This document shows, piece after piece, positions 43,567 through 55,216 of a DNA stretch of 64,000 bases. A model generated the notes under the pieces. The model had not been told where the DNA came from. It saw only the letters and a program-made list of their open reading frames with translations, and searched no databases. Position numbers and translations under genes: made by a program. The number at the start of each line of letters is the position of its first letter. Position 1 is the first letter of the stretch. This DNA is from Mytilus edulis (taxonomy: Eukaryota > Mollusca > Bivalvia > Mytilida > Mytilidae): contig NC_092349.1 in assembly GCF_963676685.1 (NCBI RefSeq), forward strand, positions 54,015,232 to 54,079,231, written 5' to 3'.

Positions 43567-45845
43567 ATATAAAAAAAAGATGTGGTATGATTGCCAATGA
43601 GACAACTCTTCACAATGTGATGTGGTTAATAAGTGTTTCTCATTTCTCGTTTTTTATATAGATTAAACCGTTGGTTTTCCTGTTTGAATTTTTTCAACCA
43701 GTCATTTTGGGGCCCTTTATAGCTTGTTGTTCGATGTGAACATACGCTCCCTGGTGAAGGCCGTATTTTGACCTATACTTTTTCACTTTTTATAATTTTT
43801 GGACGTATATTGGTATCACGTTGGCATCATCGTCGTCGTCGTCGTCCGAATACTTTTAGTTTTCGCACTCTAACTTTAGAAAAAGTGAATAGAAATCTAT
43901 GAAATTTTAACACAAGGTTTATCACCACAAAAGAAAGGTTGGGATTGATTTTGGGAGTTTTGGTCCCAACATTTTAGGAATAAGGGGCCAAAAAGGGCCC
44001 AAATAAGCATTTTCTTGGTTTTCGCACTATAACTTTAGTTTAAGTAAATAGAAATCTATGAAATTTTGACACAAGGTTTATGACCACAAAAGGAAGGTTG
44101 GGATTGGTTTTGGTTTAGGAATTAGGGGCCAAAAAAGGGCCCAAATAAGCATTATTCTTGGTTTTCTTACAATAACTTTAGTATAAGTAAATAGAAATCA
44201 ATGAAATTTAAACACAAGGTTCATGACCACAAAAGGAAGGTTGGGGTTGATTTTGGGAGTTGAGGTCCTAACAGTTTAGGAATTAGGGGCCAAAAAGGGG
44301 CCCAAATAAGCATTATTCTTGGTTTTCGCACCATAACTTTAGTATAAGTAAATAGAAATCTATGAAATTTAAACACAAGGTTTATGACCATAAAAAGGAA
44401 GGTAACTGGATTGATTTTGGGAGTTTTGGTCCCAACAGTTTAGGAATAAGGGGCCCAAAGGGTCCAAAATTGAACTCTGTTTGATTTCATCAAAAATTGA
44501 ATAATTGGGATTCTTTGATATGCCGAATCTAACTGTGTCCTGTTTTCAAATTTGGTCTACATCAAGGTCCAAAGGGTCCAAAATTAAACTTAGTTTGATT
44601 TTAACAAAAATTTAATCCTTGGGGTTCTTTGATATGCTGAATCTAAAAATGTACTTGGATTTTTGATTATTGGCCCAGTTTTCAAGTTGGTCCAAATTGG
44701 GGTCCAAAATTAAACTTTGTTTGATTTCATCAAAAATTGAATAATTGGGGTTCTTTGATATGCCAAATCTAACTGTGTATGTAGATTCTTAATTTTTGGT
44801 CCCGTTTTCAAATTGGTCTACATTAAAGTCCAAAGGGTCCAAAATTAAAGTAAGTTTGATTTTAACAAAAATTGAATTCTTGGGCTTTTTTGATATGCTG
44901 AATCTAAACATGTACTTAGATTTTTGATTATGGGCCCAGTTTTCAAGTTGGTTCAAATCAGGATCCAAAATTATTATATTAAGTATTGTGCAATAGCAAG
45001 AAATTTTCAATTTCACAGTATTCAGCAATAGGAAGAAATCTTCAATTGCACAGTATTATGCAATAGCAAGAAATTTTCAATTGCACAGTATTGCGCAATA
45101 GCAAGAAATCTTCAATTGCACAGTATTGTGCAATAGCAAATATTTTCAATTGCACAGTATTGCGCAATAGCAAGAAATATCTAATTGCACAATATTGTGC
45201 ATTAGCAACAAATTTTCAATTGGAGTTATCTTTCTTTGTCCAGAATAGTAGTTGAATCAACTTAAATCATTGTTTTATACAATATACAATGTATATTCAC
45301 TTTTACTATCAACTGATAAATTAAAACAATCTTTACCATTCAGTGATAACAAGCACTTTATTTTACATTTTAATATTTTATGATGTATTTAAATGAGTAG
45401 TTATTGTTGCAAACTCCATTAGAAATTTGAATTGATATCAGTTTTGGAAAAAGGGAAAGGGGGATGTGAAAAAAAAATGGGGGGGGGGGTATATTTTTCT
45501 CATTTTAGATTTCATAAATAAAAAGAAAATGTCTTCAAACATTTTTTTGAGAGGATTAATATTCAACAGCATAGTGAATTGCTCAAAGGCAAAACAAATA
45601 TTTTAAGTTCATTTGACCACATTCATTCTGTGTCAGAAACCTATGCTGTGTCAACTATTTAATCACAATCCAAATTTAAAGCTGAATCCAGCTTGAATGT
45701 TGTGTCCATACTTGCCTAAACCGTTCAAGGTTCAACCTCTGCGGTCGTATACAGCTGCGCCCTGCGGAGCATCTTGTTACACATTGCGACTTGGATGTAG
45801 AGTTGTCTCATTGGCACTCATACCACGTTTTCTTATTTCTATATA
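43567..45845 (+). mobile_element. 2.28-kb inverted-repeat element with internal repeat blocks
   Basis: The left end AAAAGATGTGGTATGATTGC plus CAATGAGACAACTCTT is inverted at the right end (AGAGTTGTCTCATTGGCACT plus CATACCACG). Inside are a (CGT)n run at 43832-43849, four units of about 130 bp built on GGCCCAAATAAGCATT, units built on GGTCCAAAATTAAACTT, and a 35-bp array. The ends are the same as the short dispersed repeat at 4972, 6865, 10384 and 13955. No coding capacity is visible. Confidence 0.7.
44975..45230 (+). repeat. 35-bp tandem array with a TATTGCGCAATA palindrome
   Basis: About six to seven units of GCACAGTATTGCGCAATAGC plus AAGAAATCTTCAATT, each with a 12-bp palindrome. Unit-to-unit change is about 10-15 per cent by eye. 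Confidence 0.85.
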
Positions 45846-47124
45846 TCCCGTTTGAAATAAGTTTTGTAAGGACACCTCCTAAACTACTTGTGTTGTTCGT
45901 TTTTTACTGACCAAGTCCATAGAGGGGGACGGATCAGACCTCAATAAATCATTATTTTGAACATTATTTACTATATAAGATGTAAGCATTGTTTCGAATG
46001 TACTTTTGTTTTATGTGTAGGGTTAATTACACCTTCTATACTAATTGGGTTGTACCTTCTTTACTGACCAAGTTCATTGAGGGGAAGGATTCAGATCTCA
46101 ATAAAAATAGTTAACAGTCACATTTCCATGTGCTTGTACCTATGCAGGATCATCGTCAGTGCATACTACTCTTTTGTTTTAATTAACATTTACAGAATTG
46201 AGGAGTGTCTCGATGGGGGTTCTTCATTTCCGAAATCACTTTGTCCATTATTCTCTATTTTCTTTACATTCAAGCACTGTGTATTCATTATTTTTTCCAC
46301 TATTTTTCTCTATGATTTATTTTTATTTTCATTCTCCTTTTTTCACTCCAACCAAACCCTTATTCAGTAAAACAACTGACAGTTTGTTTCAGTGGTTACT
46401 TGAACGTGACTTCAATATGTTGACTTGTTAATTTTAAGTCATTGTATTTCCAATACTAGACATCCACAGTATGCTTTTCCTAGTGCAGCCGAAAACAGAT
46501 ATCGAATGTTACATTCATTGCGTCTCCAGTATTAGAGATAGACATTCACAGTATGTTTTTCTAAGTGCAGTTGGAAAAAAAAACACCAAGATGTTACGTT
46601 TGTTGTAAAAGTATGGTCCTTGCGTCTTCAGTAGCATACATATAAATTCACAGGATGATTTTTAAGTGCGGTTGAAAAAACCCAGACACCAAGATGTTAC
46701 CATCGTTGTAAATGTACGGTTATTGCGTCTCAATAACAGAGATATACATTTATGGGATGATTTGCTTAGTGCAGTTGGGAAATAAAAACACACGAAGATG
46801 TTAAATGTTAAAGATAGTTGTGACTGTTATTGTTAGAAAAAAAGTAATGTGATTTGTCAAAATCAGTCGAATTTTTATTTTTAAATTACCATTAATGTCA
46901 TTTTACGAAATTTGTAATAGTTATTCGTCATACCGTAATTATGACCCTAAGACATTCAACTGGTCGCCACTTCACTGACCTGACTCCTCAAGTAAGATTT
47001 TTAAGGTCTGTTGAACAAGAGCACATTTTGTAGTCGGAAGTAAAAAAGTAAAAAAGGGGGAGAAAAGAGGGGGAGGATGGGGGTTGAAATGCAGCTATTT
47101 TTGCATTCAAAGATGATGTATGTG
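45846..47124. other. AT-rich spacer with a degenerate tandem repeat
   Basis: No gene is supported. 46445-46810 holds about four units of roughly 100 bp built around GATGATTTTTAAGTGCGGTT and CACCAAGATGTTAC. ACTGACCAAGTYCAT-AGGGG occurs twice, near 45909 and 46059. The two open frames near 46077-46431 overlap each other and show no family features. Confidence 0.5.
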
Positions 47125-47837
47125 TTCTTCTTCTTCTTCTTGGTATAAGCCTCCTTTAATTAGGAGCACCTCCAAATATATATGGAGTTTTCCCTTAACT
47201 TAAAATTTTTAAAATGATAAAACAAAATTTCCAACATATGTACAGCACATATAAATAAACAATAAACAATAGAAATGTCATGCAAGGCATATTTACATGG
47301 ACCTTTTTATAACAAACCATACAAGTATATTCACTTAAGTATGTGACTTAGTTTTATTTATATTTAAAATTATGTTTCATTTGAATTTGCTTTTTAATAT
47401 GCATAAAATGTACATTAAAAGGAGGTTTCATTTAATAAGATCTATGTATTAAAATAATAATAGTTTAAGATGTAAGAATTTAGTAAAATCTAAAAAGACA
47501 GATTTTCTCAGTGGAATGTTATATGTACTTCATGATCAATTGTATATTAAAATTTTTAAAAAGTTATTAAAACTTGTTTTGTCACCATCAATAGATTTTA
47601 AAAGGTTATATAAATGATAAGCACCATATAATAGATGTATAAGGCTGTTGGGGATAGGAGTGATCTTTAAATATTTAAGATTCTTACAATTATTATTAAA
47701 TTAAATGGCAGACTCTGTGTTGGTACTATATATATGTTACTTATGATAATCATTGTTCTCATTTGGTTGTCAGTTCTTCCACTTTATGATAAATGTATCT
47801 TTATATAACTATATATATATATGCACATTATGTGTTT

Positions 47838-50800
47838 CTATTTGTTGTCTAAAATGTTCAGTCTCTCTATGTGCATTTGAAATAGCATGTTTCTAGTTTT
47901 GTTTTCAATGTTTTCCATGAATTTTTCACAGCTATCAAACACCTCCTTGTATTTTGAACAGTCTATTAGCAATTGTACTATTGCAGTTTTGCTCATGAAG
48001 GTGCAGTTCCATTTTGCTGGAGTGATTTTATCAGTGATCTCTTTTCTTATATCAAGGAAATATTTTTCTCTCATAGTACTGAGTATGGGACATGTTGTCA
48101 GGAAATGAGTTATGTCTTCATTGGCAGTTTTACATAATTGGCAAGTTGGATCTACTGTATATGGAGTGAATTTATGTTGATCTGCCTGAAGTATGTATGT
48201 TCCAGTTATCATTCTAGTCTTGATTATTGCTTTTCTAAGTTCAAAACGAGGCAAATGCTTTATTTTCCAGACTTGGTGATGTTTATTGATCTCGAAGTTT
48301 TCCGTATTCATGAATTTTAAGCTAGATTTTCTTTCAGATTCTATTAAGGTCTTGTCCTTCCAAAATTTGTCTACTTTCAGTTTGATAGTTCTTTTCCATT
48401 GTTCTTTCTTTGGAACATTGCTTTTAAGTTGTATAATGGTTGGAAGTTCATACAGATCTAAGATATCCATAACTCTAGAAAAGAAGCTATTTTTGTTATC
48501 AAAATTTGTTGTTATTTGTCTTTCTATAAGCTGATGTATTTTTTCATTCTCACATGTTAGTAGCGCAAGTAGGAGAGACAATACTCTTTTATGAATTTCT
48601 GCTTCTATTGGTAGTGCTCCTAACAGTAGTAACACTGCAGAATTGGCAGTTCTTTCTGGAAGAGATTGTAACTGGCGAAGATTTTTTCTATGAAATCTTT
48701 CCAACTGTTCAATATCAGATCTGGTTAGAGGTAACACTTCTAATCCATAAATTAACCTTGGAATGACATAAGTTTTGTAGATTTGAAATGAGGTTGGGGG
48801 ATCTAGACCATTTGTACCATGACACCCTGATCCCATAAGAGCATATTTAGTTCTTCTTGCTAATTTTATTCTCTCTTGTACATTTATATGACTTTCGTTG
48901 TTTTCAGCTCTTGTTAATCCAAGGTGTACCCCTGATTTAGCAATTGTTACATCATTTCCATCAAGTGTCCATTTGTAATCACTTTTTGTTTTTGAACAAT
49001 CTATGATTTGGGTTTTTGTTGGATGTATGCTGTAGTGGTGTTCATTTGCATATCTTCCAAGCACATTTAGCATTAGTTGTAGTTCATGCTTGTCATTCGA
49101 TATAAAGGCTATATCGTCGGCGCAAGTTGGTGATCCTACATATATATTTCCTAATTGGTATCCTATTGAATTTTGTTCTAATTCTACTAGGAGATCTTGG
49201 ACAAAGATTTTGTATAGATGGGTTGATAATATTCCTCCCTGTTTTACACCTTGTTTAATTTGGAAGGGTTTACTTATACCATCAAGCCATTTAACTTTTG
49301 TAGTTAGATCAGAATATAATTCTGTTAATATTTTCCAATATATTGGATGGATTTCTTGATTGAGCATTTTATCCATCAGTATAGTGTGTTGGACTACATC
49401 AAATGCTGATTTTACATCCAGAATATTTATATAAAAATTGTCATTCCCCTTTTTCTTCTCATATCTAGCTTCTGAAATAATTAAGCTTGCCATGATTGGC
49501 GATAGACCTTTGGTGAATCCAAATTGGAGGTCTGTTTTTGGCTCTATCATCAGTTTGTTTAGAAATGAGTATTCAAAGGTTTTCCCAGTTATTGGTGTTA
49601 CTGTTATGCCTCTATAGTTACTGGTCTCTGTTGGGTCTTTTTCTTTCTTAAGTACTGGTGTGAGTATACCAGATTTGAAAAATAATGGTACCTTTCTGTG
49701 TATCAGAATGTTGTTAAATATTGTCTTCATCGCTGGTGCTATTGTGCTCTTGGCATATTTAAGATGCTCAGCTGTAAGTCCAAATTCATCCGGACTTTTT
49801 TTGGTGTTGAGACAATCTATTGCTTTCTCTATGTCTGTGTCTGTAAAGAGTTCAAGATTGTGTTCGTACTCTTCTAAGGCCTCTTGTACATAGTTTTGTC
49901 GAATTTTGCATAGATTTAGGTAGGAATTGTCATATATTTCTTCTTTTGGGACACTGAGGTCTTCATAATATTGTGCAAATCTTTTCCTTTGATCTTCATG
50001 ACAAAATATATACTCTCCATCTATTTTCAGACAATAGGTTGTAGTTCGGCTGTTGCTTCTGCCTCTATTTATCAGTCTGTAAAAAAGCTGAGTATTAGGG
50101 TTATCCATTATTTGTTGGTAAAATGTTTGTCTATCTATTGCATGTTCTGCTCTTTGCTTACTTCTTAATTTCTTTTTCTCATTTCTTAATTCAATTGCTA
50201 GGTGGTGTTCTTTTGGTTTCCCTATGTCTTGCCATTTCTTATATATTTCCCTACATGATTTCAGAATTATAAGTACTTCTGGCGAGGCTTTCCATTTTGG
50301 TCCCTTGGTTTGTAATAGCTTAGTTGGAACTGATCTTTTTCCTGCCTTATTTAGTGTTTCCATTAATACTTTTAATTGAATATTGACATCTTTTTCCTGT
50401 TCAATTAAATTGATATCCTGCTGTATAGCGTTGTTATAGCTTTCTTTGTCTATTTGCTCCCAAAGCATTTTGAATTTTGCTTTATTGTTTTTCTTACTAG
50501 AATATCTGGTATTTGTCATCTGGCAGGTTATTTCCATCTTTACAATTGTATGTGCGGATGTATTTGCACTTGATTTGTCCTCAATTTTATACTCTGCAAC
50601 TAAGTTTTTGTCTTGTACAAGTATATAATCTATTTGTGAGGATGAATTTCCAGCATGATGAAAAAAGGTATGGGTATTTTCTATTTCAACACCAGTAGTT
50701 AAGTTTACATCTCCAGTAAATTGTCTTAGTATTTTATCATGCTTGTTTGCTCTGGAAGTTTGTAATGTACCGTTCAGGTCTCCTGCTAGCACTATTTTGT

Positions 50801-51083
50801 GTGTATTTTCATACTTTTGTATTATGTCAGAAATAATGTCTAGACACTCCATATATTCATGTTGTGAATTCGTCGTATGAGTTGGCATATAAGCATTGAT
50901 AAGGCATATATCATTGGTTGCTGTAATATTAACTGCAATAACCCTTTCATTTCCATCTTTTAGTTTTTTAATTTTGCTGGACCATTTTGATGGCCAGAGT
51001 ATTGATACCCCTCCCTTTCCTTTCGGTAACTTGAAGCTATCCAGAGGGTCATCTGTATCAGAACATCTTGTGTGGTCCTCCAT
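47838..51083 (-). CDS. LINE ORF2: APE endonuclease and reverse transcriptase
   Basis: An open frame of 1081 residues. The endonuclease region (about 1-190) shows NAYMPTHTTNS, AGDLNG and SSQIDYILV. The RT region (about 440-730) shows YRGITVTPITGKTFEY, LDVKSAFDVVQH, KQGVKQGGILSTHLYK and the active site as PTCADDIAF (about 650-656), with CADD in place of the usual FADD/YADD. A C-terminal CxxC-x7-H-x4-C knuckle (CQLCKTANEDITHFLTTC) follows. The true N-terminus of the endonuclease (NIEGLKTNIAYL, CLQEHFLWDF) lies upstream in another frame; a nine-A run near 51108-51116 with one base too many breaks the frame. Before that break the ORF2 frame overlaps the end of ORF1. It would nick target DNA and copy the element RNA. 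Confidence 0.93.
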   Translation of the reverse strand: MEDHTRCSDTDDPLDSFKLPKGKGGVSILWPSKWSSKIKKLKDGNERVIAVNITATNDICLINAYMPTHTTNSQHEYMECLDIISDIIQKYENTHKIVLAGDLNGTLQTSRANKHDKILRQFTGDVNLTTGVEIENTHTFFHHAGNSSSQIDYILVQDKNLVAEYKIEDKSSANTSAHTIVKMEITCQMTNTRYSSKKNNKAKFKMLWEQIDKESYNNAIQQDINLIEQEKDVNIQLKVLMETLNKAGKRSVPTKLLQTKGPKWKASPEVLIILKSCREIYKKWQDIGKPKEHHLAIELRNEKKKLRSKQRAEHAIDRQTFYQQIMDNPNTQLFYRLINRGRSNSRTTTYCLKIDGEYIFCHEDQRKRFAQYYEDLSVPKEEIYDNSYLNLCKIRQNYVQEALEEYEHNLELFTDTDIEKAIDCLNTKKSPDEFGLTAEHLKYAKSTIAPAMKTIFNNILIHRKVPLFFKSGILTPVLKKEKDPTETSNYRGITVTPITGKTFEYSFLNKLMIEPKTDLQFGFTKGLSPIMASLIISEARYEKKKGNDNFYINILDVKSAFDVVQHTILMDKMLNQEIHPIYWKILTELYSDLTTKVKWLDGISKPFQIKQGVKQGGILSTHLYKIFVQDLLVELEQNSIGYQLGNIYVGSPTCADDIAFISNDKHELQLMLNVLGRYANEHHYSIHPTKTQIIDCSKTKSDYKWTLDGNDVTIAKSGVHLGLTRAENNESHINVQERIKLARRTKYALMGSGCHGTNGLDPPTSFQIYKTYVIPRLIYGLEVLPLTRSDIEQLERFHRKNLRQLQSLPERTANSAVLLLLGALPIEAEIHKRVLSLLLALLTCENEKIHQLIERQITTNFDNKNSFFSRVMDILDLYELPTIIQLKSNVPKKEQWKRTIKLKVDKFWKDKTLIESERKSSLKFMNTENFEINKHHQVWKIKHLPRFELRKAIIKTRMITGTYILQADQHKFTPYTVDPTCQLCKTANEDITHFLTTCPILSTMREKYFLDIRKEITDKITPAKWNCTFMSKTAIVQLLIDCSKYKEVFDSCEKFMENIENKTRNMLFQMHIERLNILDNK

Positions 51084-51239
51084 TGTTGGAAGGAGTTTTT
51101 TTATTTCTTTTTTTTTGAAAGTCCCATAAGAAATGCTCTTGTAGACATAGTATTGTATTTGAGTGATCTAAAGAGTGAAGATATGCAATATTGGTTTTTA
51201 ATCCTTCAATATTGCATGTAATGATGTTTATATTCTTAC

Positions 51240-53804
51240 TTAAATTTCCTGATGGTTTGTTCTTCTTTTTGTTAATTCTGGGGGTAGTCCTTTTTGGCTT
51301 GTGATCCGAAAATGGTGACCATTGTTTAAAGATTGCTTTGGATCCAGTAGATTGGACTCATCTAGTGTTTGATATTCCTCTTGTACCCTTGCATTGGATT
51401 TGCTGTTGATTTCTTTACCGACATGTTGAATAACTTCATTTTCAGCATTTTGTTCACAGTTGTTCAGAGGTAGTGTTTCATTATTATTCTCTTTGATGAT
51501 CGTGTTTGTACAGTGAGGTTCTATATCAACTGTATGTATTTCTATAGGTGGCTGCTGTTCATCTATAATTCTAGACATCACTGCTTCGGTTGGGCATCGC
51601 ATGTGATGTGATGTTGTTCTGTTCTCAGTATCATGTGTAGGCATATTTTGCTGTAGTTGAGTTCCATTCTTATATGTTGGAGGCCTAGGCATTTGTCTGG
51701 AACTATGTATTGTATTTGGAGGCCTTTGTATATTATGCATAGAGTATGGTGGTGCCTGGCTGAAGTTGTGCATTCGATTCGTTGGTATTTGCATAAAGTT
51801 GTGCATTGGATTTGGTGGTATATGCATTGGATTTGGCGGTATATGCATTGGATTTGGCGATATATGCATTGGATTTGGCGGTATATGCATTGGATTTGGC
51901 GTCATTTGCATTAGATTTGTTGCCATATGCATAAGATTCGGTGGCATATGCATTGGATTTGGTGGCATATGCATTGGAATTGGTGGTATATGCATTGACA
52001 TTTGTGGCATACCCATTGGATTTAGGACTGGCTGGGTTGGTATATGAGAATTATGGAATGCATAAGGTGGTGCATGCATATAGGTTTGCATCACATTTGG
52101 TTGTATATAGTGACCATTTCCAGGTAGTCCTTGGTATAAGCCATAATGATGTGGTATGCTATGTTTATTTTGTATTGCCATTTGGGTGGTAAGCGCAGTT
52201 TGTATACACATGTTCTGTATCATTTGGTTTTCCATTATTTTCAGTCTATTCTCCAGATGCATTTCCTTCATTTGGTTTTGTAACTGTTGATACATGTATG
52301 TATTGTGTGTATCACTATTTGGTCCTCTATGTATGTTGTTCGTTGTACATTGTTGCGCTTGGGCATTTTGTTGTGTTTCTTCTCTTCTAGTAACTGTGTC
52401 TAGGACTGACTTCATGTGTTTGATTTCATTCTCTAGATTAAGTATCCTTGTTTTTTGGGCAATGATAGTTTCCTCTTTGTCGTTTTTGTTTTTGGTGCCC
52501 TTTTGATTCTTTTTCACCAGACTCTCATTTGTTTTTTTCTCCTTCACATTTTCTGTAATGGTTATTGTTGGTCCTGTTTCATTACCACTTACTGGTCTTT
52601 GTTTTGATTTTGCTGATCCTTCTGACCTTTCATTGATGTTAGGTGTAAAAATCAATTTCAAGTCAGTTTCTTCCATATCTGTCTTTTCTCTCATCTGGTT
52701 TTGTATATTATTAGACCTGGATGGTAAATCTTTGTCTATACTAATGGTAATGGGATCAGGTTCTATCCGTGTTCTAATCTGATCATTGTGTCCTGTTTCA
52801 TCTTGCTCATCTTGTGTGCTTCCTGTGTTTATATTTATGTTTATGTTGTTATCTTCTGAAGATGGATCACACTCTGTTATGTTTCATCTTTCATACATTA
52901 TGTCATCATTACATAATGTGCAGATGTAATCTAACTGTTTCAGCTCATTTTCTCCAACTTTGTTAGACAGATTTTCACATTGGTAATGGTACCAGTAATC
53001 ACATCTGTCACATCCAATCCCTTCTTCTACATATTTATTGCAATACGGACAAATACAGTTGTCTGGACTTGCAGTATTAGTATTACCGTCTGTATTTGCC
53101 TGTTCATCTTGGGAATGTTCCTTTCTTCCTTTCATGCATGTTTCTAAACTGCTTATTTCATCCTCTGTATTGACGGTTTGTTCAATACATAAAAACTCCT
53201 CATTTGGGTTATTCAGTTGTTCTTTCTTACTCTTTTCCTGTGCTATTGATTTTTGTATAGTTTCTGAGGAACAATTTCTCAACTGAGATAAGTATGTTTG
53301 AATATTTTTGTTGAGGATGTTGATCTCTCCGTGGTCTTTGGTTAGCTTTTCACATAGCTTATCAAATATGTTGTTGATAAATAAGTCCACTCTGCTACCA
53401 TTCACATTGATTTTGCAAGTTGTGTGATACATGTTTATAGTAAATTTTAGCATATTTCCTGTTTCTCCATTAAGTTTTTTGTTAAATACTTTGTAACACG
53501 AGTCTACTGTAAGTCCTGAATTTTCTACACCATTTTGGACGGGTAGAGTTACAAATTGATCTTTCATTATTTCACTTTGAAGGATGTTAAGTATTTCATT
53601 TTTGGTGGTTTCGTATGCTCCAGTGCTCAATTCTATTACAAAATTTTTTCCTGACTTTAATTCAAATTTTATATGTTCTTTCTGGCATGCCTCCATTTTT
53701 TTTTCTAGCGCAGTATTTCTATCCAGTGTATATGATCTTGTTGTTATAGTGCTGGTTCCCAGGTCTCCAGTTGAACAATTTTTCTTCATTCTTTGCACCT
53801 GCAT
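51240..53804 (-). CDS. LINE ORF1: PHD finger plus Met/Pro-rich repeat protein, one in-frame TGA
   Basis: The frame is 855 codons from ATG to stop, broken only by a TGA at 52886-52884 (after DDIMYER); it resumes at once with NITECDPSSEDN. The N-terminal part is a globular domain (FELKSGKNFVIEL, MLKFTINMYHTTCKINVNGS). A C4HC3 PHD-type zinc finger follows at about 250-299 (CPYC, CDRC, YHYQC, CTLC). The second part has a Lys-rich coiled segment, then about a dozen heptads of the type PPNPMHI (51780-52030), then a polar tail. In CR1-like elements ORF1 binds RNA and forms the particle; the PHD finger may contact chromatin. The TGA differs by one base from CGA. Confidence 0.85.
51780..52030 (-). repeat. 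21-bp repeat encoding PPNPMHI heptads
   Basis: About twelve units of GGATTTGGCGGTATATGCATT (plus strand) keep exact multiples of three, so the ORF1 frame passes through unbroken. The opposite strand also reads open (IGFGGIC type), a by-product of the repeat and not a gene. Confidence 0.9.
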
Positions 53805-53851
53805 TTTGATGTTTTTATTTGGTAACAGCTAGGGAGTAAATATTAAATATT

Positions 53852-53854
<3 letters not shown>

Positions 53855-53883
<29 letters not shown>
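53855..53883 (-). repeat. 29-bp homopolymer (A on the minus strand)
   Basis: An uninterrupted T run on the plus strand, placed between the tandem-repeat block and ORF1 of the LINE. It could be a relic of a retrocopied tail or simple slippage. Confidence 0.9.
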
Positions 53884-53904
53884 CCTTTTTCTTAAGATTT
53901 AAAA

Positions 53905-54330
53905 TGTATAGCTCCGACAGTCCACACTAACCTACTAGATTCAGGTTTAAATATAGTTTTTAATATACACTAGATTGATGTTTGGTATAGCGCGGACAAC
54001 CCACGCTGACCTATCTTTCTGAGTGTATGGTGTTTGGTATAGCGCGGACAACCCACACTAACCTATTAATTTCAAAAATAGAATTTTTAATATACACTAG
54101 ATTGATGTTTGGTATAGCGCAGACAACCCACACTGACCTATCTTTCTGAGTGTATGGTATTCGGTATAGCGCGGACAACCCACACTAACCTATTAATTTC
54201 AAAAATAGAATAAAAATATTAATATACACTAGATTGATGTTTGGTATAGCGCGGATAACCCACACTGACCTATCTTTCCGAGTGTATAGTTTTTGGTATA
54301 GCGCGGACAACCCACACTAACCTTCTAAAT
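53905..54330 (-). repeat. tandem GGTATAGCGCGG repeat between SGNH ORF and ORF1
   Basis: GGTATAGCGCGGACAACCCA occurs at 53983, 54036, 54111, 54163, 54243 and 54295, at alternating spacings of about 52 and 75-80 bp. That makes a compound unit near 130 bp. Another copy lies upstream of the SGNH ORF at 55474. It is GC-rich against an AT-rich background. The placement recalls promoter monomers in the 5' UTR of some LINEs, but that role is inference. Confidence 0.85.
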
Positions 54331-54398
54331 TTAGCCTATTTATTATAGATATCTTTTTGTTATTATACTCTCTAAATGTTTATCTGATGTTTTACTCC

Positions 54399-55216
54399 TT
54401 AGATGTTGTTATTTACATCAGTTTCTTCTGGTGCTTTGTTTTTTGTCCAACAATCTCTCGAGATTTGGTTTGTAAGTTTCCTCAACCAAGCTTTGGATAG
54501 GTGGATGTTTGGATGAATTCCGTCGTCCAAGAGGCTTAAATTATACAATCTCCTACTCTTGGTATTTCCTTGCCTACAGCTGTGTGAAGTACCTGCTTGA
54601 TATGTTCTTTGTTGCCTGGTTGATGTCCTATACAAGTCTATGTTGAAATTTGGAGAAAAGTTTTGATGGTTCAAGGTTCTTATGGCTTTGTTAATTTCGA
54701 TTATTTGCTGCTCTAATTGGATGTCTTGATCATAAAATACTTCCGGGTCTTTATGGCTGTGTGATTTGTTCCAAGCTTGTATTGAAAAAAAAGGGTATTT
54801 CTAATATTGTAATTTGGCTGTCTGGTGAGAGATCCTTGAGTGTTTTGATAATTTCTTTGTACCTGTTAATAAGATGTTCAACTAGTTCGGCATTGTTTTG
54901 AAATTTCAGTGATATATATTTTGTTGTTCTGTTGAAGGATGTAAAATCACAGGTTCCTATAAGAATATATAGCCAGATTTTTTTCTGGAATCAGCTGTAC
55001 TTCTGTGTCAAGATTTTGTTTGACCCAATCCAAGGCTTTAGTTGCTGTCCTACCTCCCTGACACCACCAGTATATTTCTTGATGTATAGGTAGAGTTGAT
55101 TGTTGTTTTAGTCTACCTATAATGCTGTCTCCTAATATTGCTGGGGTATAGATTTTCGGGGTAGTCGGTGCATGAAATGGTTTTTGAATAATCTTCTTCA
55201 ACTTAGCCAACGACAT
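54399..55216 (-). pseudogene. SGNH-hydrolase-like ORF of the LINE, frame-broken
   Basis: Read from 55216, block I is AILGDSIIGRL (GDS serine region, residues about 27-37). A GGRTATKALDWV stretch and ILIGTCDFT (block III position) follow, and then DDGIHPN near the end (block V Asp-x-x-His). Two frame changes separate them, near 54970 (in an ATA-rich run) and near 54790 (a run of nine T on the minus strand). SGNH esterase domains are known in CR1-like elements, usually in ORF1; here the domain is a separate reading frame about 600 bp upstream of ORF1. The catalytic residues appear present but the frame is not intact. Confidence 0.65.

Noticed and set aside
44975..45230. Regular 35-bp repeats as a possible CRISPR array
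   Set aside because: Units are head-to-tail without unique spacers, and the context is an animal intergenic element.
51657..52192. Plus-strand frames with GFGGICI repeats
   Set aside because: Antisense image of the PPNPMHI repeat of LINE ORF1.
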